The position numbers and the translations under genes are program-made. A DNA stretch of 12,492 nt from Nitrosomonadaceae bacterium (GTDB lineage Bacteria; Pseudomonadota; Gammaproteobacteria; Burkholderiales; Nitrosomonadaceae): the NCBI GenBank assembly GCA_919902625.1, contig CAKKRO010000157.1, forward strand, positions 1-12,492, in the 5' to 3' direction. Below the pieces are notes generated by a model. That model saw only the letters and a program-made list of their open reading frames with translations, ran no database searches and had not been told where the DNA came from. Positions 6,746 through 12,492 of this stretch are shown here, piece after piece (the first letter of the stretch is position 1; each line of letters starts with the position of its first letter).

Positions 6746-8590
6746 ATGTATCCACTGCTAGATGCTATTAACTCGCCATCCCAGTTGCGTGAACTGGATC
6801 AAAAGAAGCTGCCACAGTTTGCTAATGAGTTGCGTAGCTTCCTTATTGAATCGGTAGCGAAAACCGGTGGACATTTGTCTTCCAATCTGGGCACGGTTGA
6901 ATTAACCATCGCCTTGCATTATGTTTTTAATACGCCGCATGACCAATTGGTATGGGATGTAGGGCACCAAACCTATGCGCACAAAATTCTGACCGGCCGG
7001 CGCGAAGGTATGAGTCAATTGCGTATGCAGGGTGGCATAGCCGGATTCCCGCGACGGGATGAAAGCGAATACGATGCGTTTGGTACCGCGCATTCCAGCA
7101 CCTCCATCAGTGCTGCGCTGGGTATGGCGGTAGCCGCGCGATTGGAAAATACAGGCCGGCGTGCAATAGCGATTATCGGTGATGGCGCCATGAGTGCGGG
7201 CATGGCGTTCGAAGCGCTGAATAACGCGGGCGTAATGGATGCCAATTTGCTGGTTATCCTGAATGATAACGACATGTCGATATCACGTCCCGTTGGAGCA
7301 TTGAACAACTACCTGGCTAAACTGATGTCCGGGCGTTTCTATGCTACAGCGCGACGTGCCGGTGAGAAAGTGCTGGGTGTGGTGCCGCCCATGCTGGAAC
7401 TGGCTAAACGCGCCGAAGAGCATATGAAAGGCATGGTAACGCCGGGTACGTTATTTGAAGAGTTCGGATTTAATTATATTGGTCCGATTGACGGGCATGA
7501 TTTAAATGTATTGATTACAACGCTGAACAACATCAAGCTTTTGGACGGCCCGCAATTTCTGCATGTGGTGACCCGTAAAGGCGCTGGTTACAAGGTGGCG
7601 GAAGAGGACCCCGTTCTTTATCATGGCGTGGGTAAATTTGATCCTGAGCAAGGCATCGTTGTTAAGCCGGCGGGAAAACCGGCCTATACACAAATATTTG
7701 GCGATTGGCTGTGTGATATGGCAGCACAGGATTCCCGTTTAATCGGCATTACCCCGGCAATGCGTGAAGGATCAGGATTGGTCCGTTTTTCTGAGGAATA
7801 CCCCGAGCGTTATTTTGATGTGGGTATCGCTGAGCAACATGCGGTCACATTTGCGGCGGGCGCGGCATGTGATGGTTTAAAGCCGGTCGTGGCTATTTAT
7901 TCAACTTTTTTGCAACGCGCTTATGATCAATTGATCCATGATGTGGCCATCCAGAATTTGCCGGTGGTATTCGCCATTGATCGTGCCGGTCTGGTGGGGG
8001 CGGATGGTCCGACGCATGCAGGCAGTTTTGATTTATCCTACTTGCGCTGCATCCCCAATATGACCGTGATGGCGCCTGCAGATGAAAATGAATGCCGGCA
8101 AATGCTTTATACCGCCTTTAAGCTGGATACGCCATCAGCGGTACGCTATCCGAGGGGGGCCGGAGCAGGCGTACCGGTACAAAAAGAAATGCATGCGTTG
8201 CCGGTTGGTCGGGGTGAAATCCGGCGTCAAGGGGAAAAGGTTGCTTTGCTTGCCTTTGGCAGTATGCTAACACCATGCCTGGAAGCGGCTGAAGAGCTCA
8301 ACGCGACAGTGGTTAACATGCGCTTCATCAAACCGCTGGACGACGATCTGGTGGCATCTTTGGCTGCCAGTCATGACTGGTTGGTGACCGTTGAAGAGAA
8401 TACCGTGATGGGCGGGGCGGGCGGCGCTGTTACGGAATCACTCAATAGCCAGCGGATTGATGTCAAAGTGCTGCAACTGGGACTGCCCGATGTTTTTATA
8501 GATCAGGGTGATCATGCGCAGATGCTTGCAAACTGTGGATTAGACAAACACGGTATTATCCAGTCAGTACGGTCAATATTGCCTGGGTAA
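6746..8590 (+). CDS. dxs: 1-deoxy-D-xylulose-5-phosphate synthase
   Basis: Dxs condenses pyruvate with glyceraldehyde 3-phosphate, releasing CO2, to form 1-deoxyxylulose 5-phosphate; this commits carbon to the MEP isoprenoid pathway and also supplies thiamine and pyridoxal synthesis. The 614-residue length is normal. Motifs of this TPP enzyme are clear: catalytic-site His43 in [10 protein letters not shown], the TPP/metal-binding GDG (145-147) running to NDND (173-176), YIGPIDGHD (244-252), [12 protein letters not shown] (334-345), the catalytic glutamate E363 in [15 protein letters not shown], and [13 protein letters not shown] (412-424). The C-terminal transketolase-like domain is complete. 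The start ATG has only AGG some seven bases upstream. I see no TPP riboswitch in the 35-base gap behind ispA, so control probably lies at the upstream promoter. Confidence 0.97.
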   Translation: MYPLLDAINSPSQLRELDQKKLPQFANELRSFLIESVAKTGGHLSSNLGTVELTIALHYVFNTPHDQLVWDVGHQTYAHKILTGRREGMSQLRMQGGIAGFPRRDESEYDAFGTAHSSTSISAALGMAVAARLENTGRRAIAIIGDGAMSAGMAFEALNNAGVMDANLLVILNDNDMSISRPVGALNNYLAKLMSGRFYATARRAGEKVLGVVPPMLELAKRAEEHMKGMVTPGTLFEEFGFNYIGPIDGHDLNVLITTLNNIKLLDGPQFLHVVTRKGAGYKVAEEDPVLYHGVGKFDPEQGIVVKPAGKPAYTQIFGDWLCDMAAQDSRLIGITPAMREGSGLVRFSEEYPERYFDVGIAEQHAVTFAAGAACDGLKPVVAIYSTFLQRAYDQLIHDVAIQNLPVVFAIDRAGLVGADGPTHAGSFDLSYLRCIPNMTVMAPADENECRQMLYTAFKLDTPSAVRYPRGAGAGVPVQKEMHALPVGRGEIRRQGEKVALLAFGSMLTPCLEAAEELNATVVNMRFIKPLDDDLVASLAASHDWLVTVEENTVMGGAGGAVTESLNSQRIDVKVLQLGLPDVFIDQGDHAQMLANCGLDKHGIIQSVRSILPG

Positions 8591-8697
8591 ACCCCTATGC
8601 CCATTCTTTCTTCAACAGCATTAATCCTGACCTGGAGTTGGCAGAAGCCTGATTCAATCGGTTGCCGGAAACTCCTCATTGCACGGGAGAAAATAAC

Positions 8698-9504
8698 ATG
8701 AACAAACAGACAGATTTGCCGATAGCCGATGTGCAGAGCTCGCCCGATACCCGGCGGATTGCAATCGACAGGGTGGGAATCAAAGCCATACGTCACCCGG
8801 TGGTTGTGGCTGACAAGGATGACGGTATGCAGCATACCGTGGCGGTTTTCAATATGTATGTGAATTTACCTCATAATTTCAAGGGGACGCACATGTCCCG
8901 TTTTGTGGAAATACTGAATAGCCATGAACGGGAGATTTCAGTCGAGTCATTTGAGACCATTCTGCGGCAGATGATCCAGAAACTGGAAACGGATTCAGGT
9001 CATATTGAAATGACTTTTCCCTATTTCATTAATAAATCAGCGCCGATTTCCAAGGTAAGAAGCCTGCTGGACTACGAAGTGACATTCATTGGCGAGATCA
9101 AGCATAATGAATATCTCTTTACCATGAAGGTCGTTGTGCCTGTCACAAGTTTATGTCCATGCTCCAAGAAAATTTCCGATTATGGCGCGCACAATCAACG
9201 TTCGCATGTGACTATTTCAGTCCGTACCAACAGTTTTGTGTGGATTGAGGATGTCATCAAAATCGCGGAAGATAACGCATCCTGTGAACTATATGGTCTT
9301 CTGAAGCGCCCTGATGAAAAATATGTGACTGAAAAAGCCTATGACAACCCTAAGTTTGTGGAAGATATCGTCAGGGATGTGGCCGATGTTCTGAATCAGG
9401 ATGTGCGGATTGATGCTTACATCGTAGAGTCGGAAAATTTTGAATCGATTCATAATCATTCGGCGTATGCATTGATTGAGCATGACAAGAAACATCGTCA
9501 ATAA
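8698..9504 (+). CDS. folE2: GTP cyclohydrolase I, FolE2 type
   Basis: FolE2 (GTP cyclohydrolase IB) converts GTP to 7,8-dihydroneopterin triphosphate, the first step of folate and other pterin or deazapurine pathways. It is unrelated in fold detail to zinc-dependent FolE and works with other metals. The 268-residue product has GTHMSRF (63-69), the metal-binding cysteine region LCPCSKKIS (152-160) followed by GAHNQRSH with its histidine at 165, [10 protein letters not shown] (203-212) with the conserved glutamates, and the C-terminal [10 protein letters not shown] (249-258). The ATG at 8698 follows GGGAGA by seven bases, so I prefer it to the in-frame TTG at 8662. It lies 107 bases behind dxs on the same strand. 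In many bacteria this gene is Zur-controlled; I could not see a convincing Zur box in the gap, so it may be the constitutive cyclohydrolase here. Confidence 0.95.
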   Translation: MNKQTDLPIADVQSSPDTRRIAIDRVGIKAIRHPVVVADKDDGMQHTVAVFNMYVNLPHNFKGTHMSRFVEILNSHEREISVESFETILRQMIQKLETDSGHIEMTFPYFINKSAPISKVRSLLDYEVTFIGEIKHNEYLFTMKVVVPVTSLCPCSKKISDYGAHNQRSHVTISVRTNSFVWIEDVIKIAEDNASCELYGLLKRPDEKYVTEKAYDNPKFVEDIVRDVADVLNQDVRIDAYIVESENFESIHNHSAYALIEHDKKHRQ

Positions 9505-10596
9505 GACGATTACCCAAGAGCGTGCCGCCGGTGCCATCATGGGCGCTTTTATCGGTGATGCGCTGGCTCTCGGCCCTCACTGGTATTATGATCTCGCTGA
9601 ACTGCGTCGCGATTACGGGGAATGGATTACTACCTACACCGATCCCAAACCTGGCCGATATCATAGTGGACGCAAGGCAGGTCAGCTTTCTCAAGCAGGT
9701 ATCATTCTCACGCTCACGCTCCAATCCCTCGTTGAACATGGTGGATATAATGAAGCGGATTTTTGCCGCCGGATGGATCAAGAACTCTTTCCGTTTCTAG
9801 ATGGCACACCAATGAATGGACCAGGCGGTTACACCAGCCAGTCAATTCGGGAAGCATGGCAGCGGCGTGTAGAGCAGAAATTGCCATGGGGACAAACGGG
9901 TAGTCTCATGCGGATGATACCGAAGCAATTGAACGCACACTGGCTTTGGCCATTCGTTACGCATTTCAGCCTACTGAACTTGCTACCGCAGTCGCGAGTA
10001 ATACTCGCTTAACCCAGATCGATGATACCGTAATCTCGATGACCGTTGCTTATGCAGCAGTGTTGGGTATGCTGGTGCGAGGACATGCTCTTGATAAGAC
10101 GCTGTCGGGAAAACTCATGGGATTGGTAAAAACCGGGAAGCTACCCTTTCATGCAGTCACCTTTGCTGATTTGCAGCCACCGCACCCAGGCGATCCCGAT
10201 TCACCCCGTGCCGGGCGATTTGCATCGCCGGATGCCTTGCTTACGCCATCCTACATGGCTCAAGCTGCAGCAGATACAGATATCCGCATAGAGCCTGCAT
10301 GGAAAGTGTCGATTGTGTACGGCATGCCCTGTGCCATTTATCACCAGCTCCCCGCCGCCTATTATCTCGCTGCTCGTTTCCAGGATGATTTTGAATCTGC
10401 TGTGCTTCATGCTGTGAATGGTGGAGGGCAGAATCAGGCGCGTGCCATTCTCACTGGTGCGCTTGTCGGTGCCCAGACAGGTTTTTCCGGTATCCCGCAA
10501 CGATTCCTCGATGGGCTTGCAGACCTTGATACACTCAAGAGTCTTGCTATAGCTATTGCTTCACAGGTTGATAGCACGGCAGATACTATCGATTAG
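9482..10596 (+). pseudogene. ADP-ribosylglycohydrolase-family gene, frameshifted
   Basis: Members of this family remove ADP-ribose from proteins or small molecules using a dinuclear metal site, though many have unknown substrates. The N-terminal half is read in one frame (ATG 9482 to about 9904): AAGAIMGAFIGDALALGPHWYYD near residues 16-38, then YHSGRKAGQLSQAGI. The rest is read in another frame from about 9907: HADDTEAIERTLALAIRYAF, the TQIDDTVIS motif and NGGGQNQARAILTGALVGA. The lesion is the tetranucleotide TCTC at 9904-9907; taking out one TC gives a continuous 370-residue protein with the motif GSHADDTEA restored. In the first frame translation ends at 10012. The start overlaps folE2 by 23 bases (an alternative TTG lies at 9476). 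The lesion may be a real mutation or a sequencing error. An early second frame could be expressed only by reinitiation. Confidence 0.85.
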
Positions 10597-10603
10597 TATC
10601 TGC
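10579..10603 (+). terminator. Hairpin at the end of the dxs-side transcript
   Basis: GCAGATACTA (10579-10588) and TAGTATCTGC (10594-10603) form a perfect 10-bp stem with a 5-base loop. The right arm includes the stop codon of the glycohydrolase frame (10594-10596). It lies between convergent genes, the expected place for a terminator, but neither strand shows a U-run after the stem, so intrinsic termination is uncertain. Confidence 0.45.
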
Positions 10604-10710
10604 AAAGTAAGAAGCCTGATCGAAATTTACACTGAATGAATGCGACTTTCGCAGAGATTAAAGCCGGGAACCAAACCTTAACTTGCTCTTCATAGTGGAA
10701 TAAACAAAAA

Positions 10711-11745
10711 CTAGGGTTTCCGCCCAGTTACGATACTATAATAGCCGGAGGCTTTGTGGATTTGAATGCCCTCAAACCCGATTTCCTTCAGCATCGTTGA
10801 TAATTCCAGACCGGAATATTGCTTCCCTTCGGTCCAGCCCATCATCATCATTCCAAACGCAGCCGGTGCAAAAGGGCCTGTTTTTTCATCGTTGCAAAGC
10901 ATCTCATGGATCACGATACGTCCGCCACACTCAAGGTACCTGAAACTTTTTGCGGTCAGAAAATGACATTTCTCCGGTGGCCAATCGTGGTACATATTTG
11001 AGAAAAAATGCAGATCAGCCGATGGCCACTGATCGCACCAGATATTCGCATCATAGGTTTTAACGCGATCCTGCAAACCATACTCAACAATGTATCCTTG
11101 TGCCACTTCGCATACCTGAGGAAAATCCAGCACAATCGCCTGCAAGTTCGGCAATTTTAATGTTGCACCAATCGAATGCGCACCTGAGCTGCCGCCGATA
11201 TCAAGCATCACCCGGTACCGGGAGAAATCAAATACTCCTGGCCACACAAGCGCTGAAGCCATGCTCATACTATGCATTCCACAAGTGAAGCGGTGCAGCA
11301 ATTCGATCTGCTCTTCATGAGTTTTAAAAATATCACCTCCTCCATAAGCCTGTGGAGAGTCTGTGAGAATTGCTTTTTCCAGGCTTGTAAAGGAAGACAC
11401 CTGATAATTATCGATCATCAAATCCCAGAAAAAACCGAAGTAATTGGGACTCTTCTCCAGCAAATATTCTTCCGCCACCGCAGTCAGAGAGTAACGCCCT
11501 TCCTGCAATGACAAGAAACCCAATGCGGTAGCTACGGTCAGGATTGTTTCTGCCGGGCGTTGCTTGATATTCAAAGAATTGCAAATATCCGTCAATGTGC
11601 GCGGATTATCCGCCAGCAAAGCAAAGATTTTTAGCCGATGCGCCAACAATAACGCTGGGTAACCATAAACCGCAAAGACCACATCCCATACCGGACGATC
11701 ATCGGCTCGTGGTGCCTGAATGTTAGAAAAAGCATCTTGTGCCAT
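10711..11745 (-). CDS. SAM-dependent O-methyltransferase, plant/CrtF type
   Basis: The 344-residue protein is a two-domain small-molecule O-methyltransferase of the plant caffeate/hydroxyneurosporene type (Methyltransf_2). An N-terminal winged-helix dimerisation domain covers about residues 15-95 (VYGYPALLLAHRLKIFALLADNPRTLTDI and on to GRYSLT). The SAM-binding domain shows VMLDIGGSSGAHS (179-191) and the acidic LDFP (206-209); the catalytic base is the histidine of MYHDW (251-255), and HEMLCND (280-286) supplies the usual acidic partner. I chose the ATG at 11745, not the open frame start at 11790, because AAAGGAGG stands five bases before it, the best ribosome binding site in the window. The acceptor cannot be read from sequence; a phenolic, polyketide or carotenoid hydroxyl is likely. 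It lies 91 bases behind the SRPBCC gene on the same strand. Confidence 0.88.
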   Translation of the reverse strand: MAQDAFSNIQAPRADDRPVWDVVFAVYGYPALLLAHRLKIFALLADNPRTLTDICNSLNIKQRPAETILTVATALGFLSLQEGRYSLTAVAEEYLLEKSPNYFGFFWDLMIDNYQVSSFTSLEKAILTDSPQAYGGGDIFKTHEEQIELLHRFTCGMHSMSMASALVWPGVFDFSRYRVMLDIGGSSGAHSIGATLKLPNLQAIVLDFPQVCEVAQGYIVEYGLQDRVKTYDANIWCDQWPSADLHFFSNMYHDWPPEKCHFLTAKSFRYLECGGRIVIHEMLCNDEKTGPFAPAAFGMMMMGWTEGKQYSGLELSTMLKEIGFEGIQIHKASGYYSIVTGRKP

Positions 11746-11803
11746 TAATCCTCCTTTCGCTTTAGCTGATTTACAAAACATCCATCGCAAATGTTCATTA
11801 TTT

Positions 11804-11809
11804 ATTATA
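11804..11809 (-). promoter_or_regulatory. Possible -10 box ahead of the O-methyltransferase
   Basis: A perfect TATAAT is present on the minus strand in the 91-base gap between the two right-end genes, about 58 bases before the methyltransferase ATG. No good -35 lies 16-18 bases upstream, so this may be an extra weak promoter or chance in AT-rich DNA. Confidence 0.25.
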
Positions 11810-11836
11810 GATACTTAGGCTGCTATACTGTATGAC

Positions 11837-12358
11837 TCAGGGTAGTTCTTGATGAGCGGAAGCTTGCATGGGTTTTTCTGCCTCAACCAAGCGTTTGATA
11901 TTCTGAACCGTTCGTTCAGCACCGTCTTTAATGGCAACACGAACCAATCCTTCGAACGGCCGCATGATGGCCAGAATCTCAAGCAGTTCAAAAGAAAACG
12001 TCAGCTTGGTTGAGTGTTCAGGATTGATAGCTTGTAATTCATACGTACAACGAAAAGGATCAGACATGCCAATAAGTGTTAAGCGCACACCGGGTTCATA
12101 AGTGGAAATTTTAAACTTGGATTCTGTGCGACGTCCTTGGTCGACACGGACCTGTCGTCCTTCAGTTCCCAGCTTTACCGGGCCGGGAGTGATTTGCTCA
12201 AGTTCTTTAACCTCTGGCGACCATTTGGGATAATTCTGGAATAGACCTTCTCCGAGATACTGAAAAATCTCTCTGGCCGGGCATTCTACTATGGTATACG
12301 CCCTGCCTACGACCGGCTCGGTGGAGCCCAAATTGAGCATGGAACCTAGATTGAACAT
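11837..12358 (-). CDS. SRPBCC (polyketide cyclase/START-like) protein
   Basis: The 173-residue protein has the pattern of the SRPBCC superfamily, helix-grip proteins with a deep hydrophobic pocket that bind lipids or aromatic polyketides and sometimes cyclise them. Visible are the N-terminal strand with the IVECPAREIFQYL segment (23-35), YPKWSPEVKELE (43-54), GTEGRQVRVDQGRR (64-77), the strand FKISTYEPGVRLTL (82-95), the CTYELQ strand (104-109) and the long C-terminal amphipathic helix (about 134-160) that closes the pocket. No catalytic residues can be assigned. The ATG at 12358 is preceded by AAAGGG with a nine-base spacing; the first 12 residues contain an imperfect repeat (FNLGSM, LNLGST), so Met7 is a possible later start. 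Its partner is the O-methyltransferase downstream, which suggests a shared small-molecule pathway. Confidence 0.8.
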   Translation of the reverse strand: MFNLGSMLNLGSTEPVVGRAYTIVECPAREIFQYLGEGLFQNYPKWSPEVKELEQITPGPVKLGTEGRQVRVDQGRRTESKFKISTYEPGVRLTLIGMSDPFRCTYELQAINPEHSTKLTFSFELLEILAIMRPFEGLVRVAIKDGAERTVQNIKRLVEAEKPMQASAHQELP

Positions 12359-12386
12359 ATTGTTTGACCCTTTCTGACTGGTGAAT

Positions 12387-12423
12387 GTCCAATTCAGCTT
12401 ATTGGTTGGCAGCTAGGTTGGAC
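12387..12423. repeat. Imperfect inverted repeat upstream of the SRPBCC gene
   Basis: Arms at 12387-12399 and 12411-12423 (GTCCAATTCAGCT and AGCTAGGTTGGAC) agree at 10 of 13 positions as DNA, and as plus-strand RNA 12 of 13 would pair counting two G-U pairs. The spacer is 11 bases. It lies 29-65 bases ahead of the SRPBCC start, where an operator for this operon would be expected. No matching copy is seen elsewhere in the window. Confidence 0.35.
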
Positions 12424-12492
12424 GTTAAACGAATAAAGGATCAATTTCAAGCACTTTCTCAGTAGAGTACAAAAAGGATCTTACTCATTTTG
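12424..12492. other. Right edge, no gene seen
   Basis: This is AT-rich sequence that probably belongs to the upstream region of the SRPBCC gene. On the minus strand TTGAAA is followed after 17 bases by TAACGT, a weak promoter-like pair. Nothing else could be supported. Confidence 0.3.

Noticed and set aside
9899..10012. Programmed frameshift as explanation for the split glycohydrolase
   Set aside because: TCTC is not a known slippery heptamer and no stimulating structure was found nearby; a simple dinucleotide duplication is the plainer reading.
1..12492. tRNA, rRNA or CRISPR array
   Set aside because: No tRNA-like cloverleaf, rRNA segment or regularly spaced direct repeats were found when reading both strands.

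Overview
The window looks like a chromosomal segment of a Gram-negative proteobacterium, most likely a betaproteobacterium of the Nitrosomonas type. This rests on the LptF/LptG lipopolysaccharide exporter, the xseB-ispA-dxs isoprenoid-precursor block, mid-range GC with AT-rich intergenic stretches, and my general recollection of such genomes; no 16S rRNA or other taxonomic marker is present, so the assignment is inference. I see no tRNA, rRNA, CRISPR array or complete transposase gene.

Left third (139-4343, all minus strand): a tightly packed unit read from right to left. A 384-residue GNAT-fold protein of the YghO-like type overlaps a MobA-like nucleotidyltransferase by 4 bases; then, after 70 bases, come lptF and lptG, which also overlap by 4 bases. 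LptF and LptG are the inner-membrane permease pair that extracts LPS for transport to the outer membrane. The two upstream genes may serve envelope lipid or glycolipid metabolism, but that is inference from family and context.

Middle (4344-5572): a short gene for an unrecognised one-helix membrane protein (minus strand), then a 428-base gap. The gap holds the most striking non-coding structure of the window: a 162-bp symmetric palindromic element (5253-5414) flanked by TTAA on both sides, with three nested, equally spaced pairs of inverted repeats. It looks like a MITE or other non-autonomous element. A strong hairpin lies just ahead of xseB.

Right-centre (5573-10596, plus strand): xseB (exonuclease VII small subunit), ispA (farnesyl/geranyl diphosphate synthase), dxs (1-deoxyxylulose-5-phosphate synthase), folE2 (zinc-independent type GTP cyclohydrolase I) and an ADP-ribosylglycohydrolase-family gene whose frame is broken by an apparent TC dinucleotide duplication at 9904-9907. 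Overlaps and short gaps suggest one transcript, combining the entry to the MEP isoprenoid pathway, prenyl chain elongation and the first step of folate/pterin synthesis.

Right end (10711-12358, minus strand): a plant-type SAM-dependent O-methyltransferase preceded by a SRPBCC (polyketide cyclase/START-like) protein. The pair points to methylation of a small aromatic or isoprenoid metabolite; the pathway itself must lie outside the window.
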